A stretch of DNA of 11,348 bases from an uncultured Granulicatella sp. (GTDB taxonomy: Bacteria > Bacillota > Bacilli > Lactobacillales > Aerococcaceae), in assembly GCA_938017885.1 (NCBI GenBank), contig CALIJD010000012.1, positions 1-11,348 of the forward strand. The letters run 5' to 3'. The notes under the pieces are model-generated. The model had not been told where the DNA came from, did not search any database, and worked only from the letters and a program-made list of their open reading frames with translations. Below are positions 1-6,564 of this stretch, one piece after another. How positions within the stretch are numbered: the stretch's first letter is position 1; each line of letters opens with the position of its first letter. A program made the position numbers and the translations under genes.

Positions 1-27
1 AAGCCTTGGTCTTGCACCTTCGAAGCT

Positions 28-129
28 TCAAACTCGGAGTACGGGACAAGTCCCTACTCCGCCTAATTCACATTCGATGCAACCCCCTGTTACTGCGATT
101 ATAAAATCCGCAACTTTCTTCGGTATCAC
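28..129 (-). CDS. possible small cysteine-containing peptide (weak)
   Basis: A minus-strand frame runs from GTG at 129-127 to TGA at 30-28 and encodes 33 residues. The C-terminal half contains GGCIECELGGVGTCP, with cysteines at residues 17, 20 and 28, preceded by a hydrophobic stretch (ADFIIAV). The composition looks more like a real peptide than random AT-rich translation. Against it, the strong AAGGAGG at 150-156 lies 20 nt upstream of the GTG, too far for normal initiation. The frame also has a TAA just upstream, and no ATG exists. The TTG directly after the ribosome binding site is in another frame and stops after seven codons at an AAAAAGTGA, so a one-base indel in the A-run could have broken a longer gene. 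I do not recognise the product. Confidence 0.2.
   Translation of the reverse strand: MIPKKVADFIIAVTGGCIECELGGVGTCPVLRV
35..61. repeat. strong GC-rich hairpin
   Basis: CGGAGTA (35-41) pairs with TACTCCG (55-61), and GGGAC (43-47) pairs with GTCCC (50-54). This gives 12 paired bases around an AA turn with one bulged C at 42. It overlaps the last codons of the possible small minus-strand peptide. No T-run follows on either strand, so it is not an ordinary intrinsic terminator. Confidence 0.6.
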
Positions 130-420
130 TTTTTGTGTATTTTATTCAACCTCCTTATAAAAAAATGAAATAAAGTGTTTCACTACTCATTTAAAAAGAT
201 ACTGTGCGAAGTGTTAGAAAGTGCATCCCACCGGTATTTCTGAAGATTTTTGGTGATTCGAAGTGGGAAGCAACTGAAAAAAATTTTTTGATTTTTTCTC
301 GGAAAATATACTACAAACTTCCGAATTTGCGCAATCGACCTAAAACGGGTCTGTTGAATATACCGCTAAAAACCTCATCATTTCAACATTTATAGTTTAC
401 TTTTAATTTTAAAATTCGAA

Positions 421-467
421 ATGTAACATATATGCTACTGTAGCATATATGCTACATTTTTATTTTT
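421..467 (+). terminator. tandem palindrome followed by T-rich tract
   Basis: Two 18-bp arms (421-438 and 440-457) pair with a single mismatch around T439. They are followed by a TTTTTATTTTT stretch on the plus strand, the layout of an intrinsic terminator for plus-strand transcription. The right part (439-456) is itself a perfect palindrome, TGTAGCATATATGCTACA. The left part is a one-or-two-base variant of the same palindrome, so the site also looks like two head-to-tail operator copies. No plus-strand gene upstream has been identified for it to terminate. Terminator is the simpler reading. Confidence 0.5.
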
Positions 468-484
468 GCAGTCTTGCACTCAAT

Positions 485-512
485 AAAAAACCGTAACCTT
501 GGAGGCTACGGT
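485..512 (-). terminator. rho-independent terminator of mvaS
   Basis: Reading the minus strand just after the mvaS stop, ACCGTAGCC pairs with GGTTACGGT (nine pairs, one of them G-U) around a TCCAA loop, followed by six T residues. It lies 12 nt past the stop codon and is well placed to end mvaS transcription. Confidence 0.85.
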
Positions 513-523
513 CGGTTGTTTGA

Positions 524-1684
524 TTATTTTATAGTATATTGTCTTTCGTGATTTTTAACTCCTGTGAGTGTCACTGGGCTATTGTCTTCACGTGTGAAAG
601 TTTGTTCACCGCTAGAATCGACAACTTCCATAAAGATTTCTTCGTATTCTTCAACGGTTAACATTTTACGGTTTTCAAGCAAAGCCTTATGTTCCGCAAT
701 ATGCAATTGATTTTCGAACCCTTCAACTAATTCCCCAGCAAAAAATTCCCCAACTGCTCCTGAACCATAGCTAAAGAATCCGATGCAGTCTCCAGCTACT
801 AGTACAGAACTGTTTTCTAATAACGAAATAAAACTTAGGAATAATGATCCTGTATAAATATTTCCGACATGGCGGTTATAAATAGACGCTTCTTGGTATC
901 TTGCCGTGAAACGTTCTCTTTCTTCTTCGCTCATTTCTTCTAAGAACGGTTTGAAAGCTTTCATCCCCATCTTCGTATACGGTAAGTGGAAGCAAATGGC
1001 CTCGAAGTCCGAAAACTCGCAATGAGTCTTTTCTTGATAGTTCTTCCACACTTCAGAGAAGAAACGGATGTATTGTTCATTTGAAAATTGACCATCTACT
1101 AATGGATAGGCTTCATAGTTTGGTCTCCAAAAGTCCATTACGTCATCCGTAAACAAGCTTGTTTCATTGTCTAAAACTAATAAACGTGGTGACTCAGAAA
1201 CAACCATGGCTACCGCACCAGCTCCTTGAGTAGGTTCTCCACCTGAATTCAATCCATATTTAGCGATATCACTAGCAATGACCAATACTTTTGATGAAGG
1301 GTTTAATGCAATATGCCCTTTAGCTAATTGAAGGGCTGCTGTTGCCCCATAACAAGCGTGCTTTAATTCTACACTTCGAACACGGTTAGATAACCCTAAC
1401 ATTCGTTGCATATAGACTGCAGCTGATTTTGATTGATCAATTCCTGTTTCTGTTCCAAATAAAATCATATCAATAGATTCGCGGTCAGCATCATCAATAA
1501 TCGATAAAGCTGCATTTGCGGCTAAAGTCACGATATCTTGTGTGACTGGAGCTACTGCCATTGTAGACTGTCCAATGCCAATCGTGTATTTAGCTGGCTC
1601 TACTCCACGAGCAACTGCCAATGTTTCCATATCTAGTGCAGTCGGTGGCACAAAAAAGCCAATCTTATCTATTCCTATATTCAT
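524..1684 (-). CDS. mvaS: hydroxymethylglutaryl-CoA synthase
   Basis: This cytosolic enzyme condenses acetyl-CoA with acetoacetyl-CoA to HMG-CoA, the second step of the mevalonate pathway to isoprenoid precursors. The 386-residue length matches bacterial MvaS proteins (about 383-390). The three catalytic residues known from the Enterococcus faecalis enzyme fall at the same numbers here: Glu79 (in GTETG), the acyl-carrying Cys111 (in KHACYGA) and His233 (in CFHLPYTKMG). The NRHVGNIYTGSL segment (270-281) and the YGSGAVGEFF glycine-rich loop (306-315) are also present. The ATG is preceded by AAAGGAG at 7 nt. The gene diverges from the acetyl-CoA acetyltransferase, which supplies its acetoacetyl-CoA. 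Transcription likely starts near 1745 and passes a terminator-like leader hairpin. It ends in its own terminator. Confidence 0.97.
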   Translation of the reverse strand: MNIGIDKIGFFVPPTALDMETLAVARGVEPAKYTIGIGQSTMAVAPVTQDIVTLAANAALSIIDDADRESIDMILFGTETGIDQSKSAAVYMQRMLGLSNRVRSVELKHACYGATAALQLAKGHIALNPSSKVLVIASDIAKYGLNSGGEPTQGAGAVAMVVSESPRLLVLDNETSLFTDDVMDFWRPNYEAYPLVDGQFSNEQYIRFFSEVWKNYQEKTHCEFSDFEAICFHLPYTKMGMKAFKPFLEEMSEEERERFTARYQEASIYNRHVGNIYTGSLFLSFISLLENSSVLVAGDCIGFFSYGSGAVGEFFAGELVEGFENQLHIAEHKALLENRKMLTVEEYEEIFMEVVDSSGEQTFTREDNSPVTLTGVKNHERQYTIK

Positions 1685-1701
1685 TGTTGTTCTCCTTTAC
1701 G

Positions 1702-1728
1702 AAAAAGCCCTAACCACATGTTGGGCTT
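1702..1728 (-). promoter_or_regulatory. terminator-like hairpin in mvaS 5' leader (possible attenuator)
   Basis: On the minus strand AAGCCC pairs with GGGCTT and AAC pairs with GTT, nine pairs with one bulged base and a five-base loop. The stem runs into a TTTTT tract. It sits between the likely mvaS promoter and its ribosome binding site, the place for an attenuator. I see no T-box sequence, known aptamer or leader peptide, so the controlling signal, if any, is unknown. It may simply be a 5'-stabilising hairpin. Confidence 0.45.
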
Positions 1729-1751
1729 CTTGTTCTATCTTAGCAACAACT

Positions 1752-1780
1752 ATACTAGCAAAAAATTGCCGTCTGGACAA
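1752..1780 (-). promoter_or_regulatory. probable mvaS promoter
   Basis: On the minus strand a -35-like TTGTCC (1780-1775) and a -10-like TAGTAT (1757-1752) are separated by 17 bp, each matching four of six consensus bases. The predicted start is near 1745, giving a leader of about 60 nt. This is the best sigma-A candidate upstream of mvaS, though not a strong one. Confidence 0.4.
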
Positions 1781-1785
1781 TTGAA

Positions 1786-1826
1786 TTTACTATTTGTTCT
1801 ATAATTTAAACAATTCTTTACTATTT
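1786..1826 (+). promoter_or_regulatory. thiolase promoter region with direct repeat
   Basis: A perfect TATAAT lies at 1800-1805 but has no well-spaced -35: TGGACA at 1774 is 20 bp away and TTGAAT at 1781 is 13 bp away. The 10-bp sequence TTTACTATTT occurs twice in the same orientation, at 1786-1795 and 1817-1826, flanking the -10 box exactly 31 bp apart (about three helical turns). That arrangement suits a regulator binding one face of the DNA. I cannot name the regulator, and AT-rich DNA makes chance repeats plausible. Confidence 0.35.
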
Positions 1827-1913
1827 AGAACGTTTAAAAATTAGGTTTTAGAGGCAAAATCTTATAAAATAGTGGAGATGAAAGTGAATCTACTATAGAA
1901 AGGAATCAAAGAT

Positions 1914-3104
1914 ATGAACGGAAATGATATTGTCATTGTCAGCGCCACACGGACTGCCATTGGTAAATTCGGAGGTCAATTTGCTACAACCTCTGCGATT
2001 GAATTAGGAACATCGGTAGCAAAATCCGCTATCCAAAAAGCCAAATTATCTCCAGACCAAATTGATACAGTGATTTTCGGAAATGTTTTACAAGCTGGAC
2101 TTGGCCAAAACCCTGCTCGACAAGTAGGATTAAAAGCAGGTCTACTCCATTCTAGTACAGCCTTAACGGTCAATGAAGTTTGTGGTTCTGGATTAAAAGC
2201 CATTATTCTTGCAGCACAATCCCTTCGACTAGGAGATGCTAAAATCGTCTTAGCGGGCGGTATGGAAAATATGAGTTTAGCACCTCATTTATTACAACAA
2301 CGGTTTGCTCCAAAAAACGGACCAGTTACTTTAGTCGATTCATTATTCAATGATGGGTTAACGGATGCCTACTCAACGGATGCAATGGGGATTACAGCTG
2401 AAAATATCGTTGAAAAATACGGATTTACACGTGAAGAACTCGATGCTTTTGCCCTATCTTCTCAACAAAAAGCTGCTAAAGCTCAAGAAGAGGGACATTT
2501 CGAGAAGGAAATTACTCCAGTCGCAGTCTTCAATCGTAAGACAAAATCTAACGACTTTAAAGCTAGCGATGAATTCATCCGTGCAAACACAACACTGGAA
2601 AGTCTTTCTGGATTAAAACCCGCCTTCAAAAAAGACGGAGTGGTTACTGCTGGAAACTCTTCAGGAATCAATGATGGAGCCGCTTGTGTCATCATGACAA
2701 CTCGCGAATATGCCAAAGAATTGAATCTACCTATTCTAGCAACTCTAAAAGGATATGCAGAAGCAGGTGTAGATCCTGCAATCATGGGGATTGGACCTGT
2801 TCCAGCTATCGAGAAATTAGTAGCACGCACCCGTATCCCGCTTGAAAAAGTGGATATCTTCGAACTGAACGAAGCCTTTGCAGCACAAAGCATGGCCGTC
2901 ATTAAAGACTTGAAAATCCCAACTGAAAAAGTAAATCCATTTGGTGGGGCGATTGCACTAGGTCATCCAATCGGTGCTTCTGGTACCCGTATTGTGGTCA
3001 CACTGATGAATGCTCTCGAACAACTAGATGGTAAACTCGGCGTTGCTTCACTTTGTGTGGGCGGCGGCATGGGTGTTGCCATCGCCATTGAACGCGAAAA
3101 ATAA
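1914..3104 (+). CDS. acetyl-CoA C-acetyltransferase (biosynthetic thiolase)
   Basis: This enzyme condenses two acetyl-CoA molecules to acetoacetyl-CoA, the first step of the mevalonate route and the substrate supply for MvaS encoded divergently next door. The 396-residue length is typical of a stand-alone thiolase. The acyl-accepting Cys90 lies in NEVCGSG, NEAF is at 319-322, His351 lies in GGAIALGHPIGASG, and the second catalytic Cys381 lies in CVGGGMG. The ATG follows GAAAGGA at 9 nt. In enterococci and some relatives the thiolase is the N-terminal half of bifunctional MvaE with HMG-CoA reductase. Here the frame ends right after the thiolase domain and a terminator follows, so this is a genuine single-domain protein rather than a truncated fusion. 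The mevalonate role is inferred from the neighbour; a general acetoacetyl-CoA role is also possible. Confidence 0.94.
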   Translation: MNGNDIVIVSATRTAIGKFGGQFATTSAIELGTSVAKSAIQKAKLSPDQIDTVIFGNVLQAGLGQNPARQVGLKAGLLHSSTALTVNEVCGSGLKAIILAAQSLRLGDAKIVLAGGMENMSLAPHLLQQRFAPKNGPVTLVDSLFNDGLTDAYSTDAMGITAENIVEKYGFTREELDAFALSSQQKAAKAQEEGHFEKEITPVAVFNRKTKSNDFKASDEFIRANTTLESLSGLKPAFKKDGVVTAGNSSGINDGAACVIMTTREYAKELNLPILATLKGYAEAGVDPAIMGIGPVPAIEKLVARTRIPLEKVDIFELNEAFAAQSMAVIKDLKIPTEKVNPFGGAIALGHPIGASGTRIVVTLMNALEQLDGKLGVASLCVGGGMGVAIAIEREK

Positions 3105-3111
3105 TAGAAAC

Positions 3112-3175
3112 AAAGAGAGCTGCCCAAAATTCACTTATAAGTGAATTTTGAGCAACTCTCTTTTTTCTTTTTAAC
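3112..3175 (+). terminator. large terminator hairpin after the thiolase gene, possibly bidirectional
   Basis: A 26-bp perfect palindrome (3125-3150) forms the core. TGC/GCA and GAGAG/CTCTC pairs extend it outward across two mismatches, giving 21 pairs in all. TTTTTTCTTTTT follows on the plus strand. On the minus strand the stem is followed by CTCTCTTTGTTT, so it may also stop the converging DUF2974 gene, which has no separate terminator. Confidence 0.88.
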
Positions 3176-3234
3176 AATCGGAAGTACGAAGAAAGAAATT
3201 CATGTTAAGATTCGAAGTAATCCTATAGCTTAAT

Positions 3235-4506
3235 TTATTTTTCTTCGTGTTTCTTTTGTTCGTGTCGCTGTTGATAGTATTCTCGAATCTCTTCATTCTC
3301 CTGGCTTGCTTGATATGTAATTGAAATCCCTTCTTTTTTCCAATGAATGCTCGTTAAAATATCATCCCAGCTTGGAAATTCGACGTTAAATGTATCCGCA
3401 AAACTAATGGAAGCTCTCCATACATCGAAGCGAGTCTGTAGTAACAGCAATGCTACTCGAGTGAGTAGTTCACGTTTTTCTTCATCCATTTGCCCTGCAG
3501 CTTTGAAGAACTCCTGAACATAATGCATAAATTTGCCAAATACATCATTAATCGTATCTAAACCAATCGTAAAAAGAAGCTCGAAGAACACGTCCCAGAA
3601 CAGTTCTAGTTCTTCATCACTCACTTCTTCAGTCCATTTTTTAAACGTTTGGTCATTTAATTGACTGTTTTTTGTCAGCTGATCCATCGTTACAAATTGT
3701 CCATTTTCAATTTCCCACGTCAAAGCGCTATGTTGAAGAGCAGCAAAGGCATTACTTTTAACGATGACATAAGGAATTTCAGATTCCAAAAGCAATCCTA
3801 CCAACGCATCTTGAGGAATGTAACGCATCGCTAACGGAACCACTGCATGATAGCCTTCCGTTTCTAAAATTGAACGGTGTAATCCTGGAGAATCAAAACA
3901 GAAGATTTTCCCTAATCTCGATTGAACTTCTTTCTCTTGGGTAGAGGCAGCGTATAAGGCTAGATTTCCTCCTTTTGAATGTCCTGACAAAAGGATTTCC
4001 CCGTCGAACACCTTCGCCTGTTGTTCCAAATATTCCTTAGCATCTTTATGTGCTGGAATAATTGGAGAATACGTCATCATAAAGTCCTCTTTCCAACCAA
4101 TCAGCGTTTCATCTGTTCCACGGTAAATCACGATGCGCACCTTGGGCTTGATTTCCACTGTAAATGCAGCGAATTGTTTCGTAATGTCTGAGTCCACTTC
4201 GCTCTTCATCCCAAAAAACTTAAGGGATTGATATCGTTTCGCTTTTCCAATTTCCTGCGTTAAATCGACTCTTTCTTGCGTAATCATCATCGGATTATCT
4301 CTCAATAATCTCTCCGCATTTTCCCCCATATAGTGAGCAATCTCTTCAACCGTTGAAAATTCTTTTCCACTCATATCTGAAGAAACGATTTCTTCTAGAG
4401 GTGAATATCCTAATTCTGTTAATACAAGGGCGTCAATTTCAGAGAAAGGTCTCTCATCAAACGTTTCCTTTCCAAACTCTTGTACATAATCCATCATATT
4501 TTTCAT
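3235..4506 (-). CDS. DUF2974 / Mbeg1-like alpha/beta-hydrolase family protein
   Basis: This 423-residue protein of the DUF2974 (Mbeg1-like) family has no established biochemical function. It has the hallmarks of a lipase-like alpha/beta hydrolase: YRGTDET (128-134), a nucleophile elbow GHSKGG with Ser177, FDSPG (204-208) after the next strand, and a possible catalytic His260 in LQHSALTW. The C-terminal third is helical and acidic. No signal peptide is seen, so it is probably cytoplasmic. I place the start at the ATG at 4506 because GGAGG lies 8 nt upstream. A TTG at 4539 would extend the frame by 11 residues, but it lies at the predicted transcription start and has no ribosome binding site. 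The gene diverges from the DUF1846 gene and stands alone as a transcription unit. Confidence 0.85.
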   Translation of the reverse strand: MKNMMDYVQEFGKETFDERPFSEIDALVLTELGYSPLEEIVSSDMSGKEFSTVEEIAHYMGENAERLLRDNPMMITQERVDLTQEIGKAKRYQSLKFFGMKSEVDSDITKQFAAFTVEIKPKVRIVIYRGTDETLIGWKEDFMMTYSPIIPAHKDAKEYLEQQAKVFDGEILLSGHSKGGNLALYAASTQEKEVQSRLGKIFCFDSPGLHRSILETEGYHAVVPLAMRYIPQDALVGLLLESEIPYVIVKSNAFAALQHSALTWEIENGQFVTMDQLTKNSQLNDQTFKKWTEEVSDEELELFWDVFFELLFTIGLDTINDVFGKFMHYVQEFFKAAGQMDEEKRELLTRVALLLLQTRFDVWRASISFADTFNVEFPSWDDILTSIHWKKEGISITYQASQENEEIREYYQQRHEQKKHEEK

Positions 4507-4543
4507 TGAATCGTCCTCCATTAATTTGAGTGAGTCCAATACT

Positions 4544-4572
4544 ATTCTACTCTGCCCTTATACCACTTGCAA
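4544..4572 (-). promoter_or_regulatory. promoter of the DUF2974 gene
   Basis: On the minus strand TTGCAA (4572-4567) and TAGAAT (4549-4544) are separated by exactly 17 bp, matching the sigma-A consensus at four and five of six positions. The predicted start near 4537 leaves a leader of about 30 nt before the ATG at 4506, and so argues against the upstream TTG start. Confidence 0.6.
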
Positions 4573-4629
4573 CTCTTTTTCCTATAGGCTTTTTTTGCTG
4601 ATTTACTATAGAATTTTCCCTCCTTTTTA

Positions 4630-4638
4630 TGCTATACT
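4630..4638 (+). promoter_or_regulatory. extended -10 promoter of the DUF1846 gene
   Basis: TGCTATACT forms an extended -10 box (TGn plus TATACT), with only a poor -35 (TAGAAT, 4609-4614) 18 bp upstream. The predicted start is near 4645. AAGGGGG at 4653-4659 is the ribosome binding site, 7 nt before the ATG at 4667, so the leader is very short. Confidence 0.55.
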
Positions 4639-4666
4639 ACTGAAATGAATTGAAGGGGGTTGTCGT

Positions 4667-6154
4667 ATGAAATTAGGATTTGATAGTGAGAAATATCTAG
4701 AAGAACAAAGTCAGTTTATTCTTCAACGAGTGAACGCTTATGACAAATTATATTTGGAATTTGGTGGCAAACTAATTGGTGATTTCCATGCAATGCGAGT
4801 ATTACCTGGATTTGACCCAGACGGAAAAATCAAATTACTCCACCGTCTAAGAGACAAAGCAGAGATTATCATCTGTGTATACGCTGGTGATATTGAACAA
4901 AACAAGATTCGCGGTGACCTTGGAATCACTTATGATCAAGATGTTCTACGCTTAATGGACGACCTACACTATTGGGACCTCAAAATCAATAGTGTCCTCA
5001 TCACACGATATACAGGGCAACCTGCTGCTACTCAATTTAAAAACTCCCTTGAGCGACGTGGGATCAAAGTGTATACGCATGGCTACACAGAAGGGTATCC
5101 AATGGACGTGGAAACCATCGTGAGTGACGCAGGATATGGTGCAAATGAATTTATCGAAACATCACGTCCTCTTGTTGTCGTAACAGCTCCTGGTGCTAAC
5201 AGTGGAAAACTAGCAACTTGCTTAAGCCAGCTTTATCACGAAACCAAACGCGGTCGCCGTGCAGGATACTCTAAATTTGAAACCTTCCCTGTATGGAATT
5301 TACCGCTCAACCACCCTGTTAACGTGGCGTATGAAGCAGCTACTGCCGACTTAGAAGATGTGAATATGATTGACACTTTCCACCTTGCGCATTACGGAGA
5401 AACAACGGTGAACTACAACCGAGACATTGAAGCATTCCCTCTCTTACGTCGTATTCTGACAAAGATTTATGGTGACGCTCCAATCCCTTACAACTCTCCA
5501 ACAGATATGGGCGTGAATCGCGTTGGATTTGCTATCACTGACGATGAAGTCGTTCGCGAAGCTTCTAATCAAGAAATCATCCGCCGTTACTATGCAGGTC
5601 AATGTGACTACAAACGTGGTATTGGAACTTTAGAAGCGGCTCAGCGTGGTAAATATATTATGGAAGAATGTGGCCTTTCTGCAAAGGATCGACCAGTCGT
5701 AGCTGTTGCCCTTGAAAAAGAGAAAGAAGTCCACACTCCTGTCGTTTCACTCCAATTAACAACTGGAAAAATTATTACAGGTAGACAAACAGACACAATG
5801 ACGGCTAGCGCTGCTTGCTTACTCAACTGTATTAAAGAGCTTGCAGAAATCGGAGACTCTATCCATCTCCTACCTCCAGTAATTTTAAACGCCATTGGAC
5901 AACTAGGACAAGACATCCTCAAACACCAACGCCGTTCGCTAGACAGTAAGGAAGTTCTCATTGCATTAAGCATTTCTGCTGTAACTAACCCTGCTGCAGA
6001 AGCTGCAAAAAATCAATTACAAAACTTACGCAACTTACAAGCTCATAGCACCGTCATCTTGCAAAAAGCCGACGAAGAAACCTTCCGAAACCTCGGAGTT
6101 ATGGTCACTAGCGAACCAAAATTCGCCGGCACAAATCTTTATTACACAAACTAA
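4667..6154 (+). CDS. DUF1846 (UPF0371) family protein, function unknown
   Basis: This 495-residue protein belongs to the DUF1846/UPF0371 family, found widely in Firmicutes and related anaerobes. The family has no assigned reaction that I know of. An [15 protein letters not shown] stretch starting at residue 174 resembles a phosphate-binding loop and sits after a hydrophobic beta strand ([10 protein letters not shown]), which suggests nucleotide or phosphorylated-ligand binding. Further conserved-looking blocks are [20 protein letters not shown] (238-257), [19 protein letters not shown] (272-290) and [16 protein letters not shown] (372-387). There is no signal peptide or membrane segment, so it is probably cytosolic. 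The length is normal for the family and the start is fixed by the preceding AAGGGGG. It is transcribed alone, diverging from the DUF2974 gene, with its own terminator. Confidence 0.9.
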   Translation: MKLGFDSEKYLEEQSQFILQRVNAYDKLYLEFGGKLIGDFHAMRVLPGFDPDGKIKLLHRLRDKAEIIICVYAGDIEQNKIRGDLGITYDQDVLRLMDDLHYWDLKINSVLITRYTGQPAATQFKNSLERRGIKVYTHGYTEGYPMDVETIVSDAGYGANEFIETSRPLVVVTAPGANSGKLATCLSQLYHETKRGRRAGYSKFETFPVWNLPLNHPVNVAYEAATADLEDVNMIDTFHLAHYGETTVNYNRDIEAFPLLRRILTKIYGDAPIPYNSPTDMGVNRVGFAITDDEVVREASNQEIIRRYYAGQCDYKRGIGTLEAAQRGKYIMEECGLSAKDRPVVAVALEKEKEVHTPVVSLQLTTGKIITGRQTDTMTASAACLLNCIKELAEIGDSIHLLPPVILNAIGQLGQDILKHQRRSLDSKEVLIALSISAVTNPAAEAAKNQLQNLRNLQAHSTVILQKADEETFRNLGVMVTSEPKFAGTNLYYTN

Positions 6155-6157
6155 CCT

Positions 6158-6189
6158 AAGCCCTCGTCTATTTGGACGAGGGCTTTTTT
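6158..6189 (+). terminator. rho-independent terminator of the DUF1846 gene
   Basis: AAGCCCTCGTC (6158-6168) pairs perfectly with GACGAGGGCTT (6175-6185) over 11 bp around a six-base loop, and the stem runs into six T residues. It begins 4 nt after the stop codon. Confidence 0.95.
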
Positions 6190-6322
6190 GTTGGCACAAT
6201 CATTATCCTAGCACCCTTCCCAGCACTTCCCCGGTTCCCCTAGCCGTCCCTAAGACCTATTAGCCTTTCCAACACCTCTTTTCAGAAACAGAACTCTAAA
6301 AGTTTGCACACTCTCCCTTTTT
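6190..6322. other. C-rich/pyrimidine-rich intergenic tract
   Basis: Between the DUF1846 terminator and the fold-back element the plus strand is strikingly pyrimidine-rich, especially 6200-6280, with recurring CCTAGC/CCCTTCCC/CCCCGG words. This contrasts with the AT-rich intergenic DNA elsewhere in the window. I find no reading frame, ribosome binding site or stable hairpin in it. It may be a decayed remnant or part of the neighbouring element. Confidence 0.4.
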
Positions 6323-6448
6323 CAAAAAAATCTTCGTTACTTGGAAATTCGGCCTCTTAAAATAATCAATTCATCAATGTATTAATAAAAACGAAGAACT
6401 CCACGGATTCTATGATAGTAATAATAGCGAGTGTAATCGATGTGAAAT

Positions 6449-6501
6449 GGGAGTAAGACAGAAGAAACAATGCACTTCTGTTTCTTCGTCGTCTTACCCC
6501 C
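6449..6501. repeat. central hairpin A of the fold-back element
   Basis: GGG-A-GTAAGAC (6449-6459) pairs with GTCTTAC-C-CCC (6491-6501), one mismatch. Inside it GAAGAAACA (6461-6469) pairs perfectly with TGTTTCTTC (6479-6487). Together there are 19 pairs with a small asymmetric internal loop and a nine-base apical loop. Confidence 0.7.
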
Positions 6502-6564
6502 GCAAGGACAAATAGGATTGACCAAACTGCTTGCCAGTAACGGTCAATCTATTTGTCTACTGCG
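6501..6564. repeat. central hairpin B of the fold-back element
   Basis: GACAAATA (6507-6514) pairs with TATTTGTC (6550-6557), and GATTGACC (6516-6523) pairs with GGTCAATC (6542-6549). This is 16 continuous pairs with a single bulged G at 6515. The base is extended by CGCA/TGCG and the loop contains a small ACTG/CAGT stem. It is one of the strongest secondary structures in the window. It is not followed by a T-run on either strand, so it is not a terminator. Confidence 0.7.

Larger units (their letters stand above)
1..420. other. non-coding left-edge region, no confident gene
   Basis: This 420-bp stretch has no reading frame I trust. A plus-strand frame at 204-395 opens with GTG, has no Shine-Dalgarno sequence, and gives a low-complexity basic product, so I leave it out. 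On the minus strand there is a good ribosome binding site (AAGGAGG, 150-156). The short frames behind it are discussed in a separate entry. The part from 230 to 420 is AT-rich with no recognisable structure beyond a short A/T palindrome near 280-295. The region may be decayed or may be the leader of something left of the window. Confidence 0.5.

Noticed and set aside
204..395. 63-codon plus-strand frame
   Set aside because: It opens with GTG, has no ribosome binding site or promoter, and its product is a low-complexity basic/aromatic sequence as expected from AT-rich non-coding DNA.
1702..1728. T-box riboswitch in the mvaS leader
   Set aside because: The T-box consensus and a specifier stem are absent, and the leader is only about 60 nt.
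2365..2902. Overlapping frames inside the thiolase gene on both strands
   Set aside because: They are shadows of a gene with all catalytic residues intact, and they have no ribosome binding sites or recognisable products.
4507..4539. TTG start that would lengthen the DUF2974 protein by 11 residues
   Set aside because: It lies at the predicted transcription start and lacks a ribosome binding site. The ATG at 4506 has GGAGG 8 nt upstream.
5641..5973. 110-codon frame antisense to the DUF1846 gene
   Set aside because: It overlaps a well-supported gene and has no independent start signals or recognisable domains.
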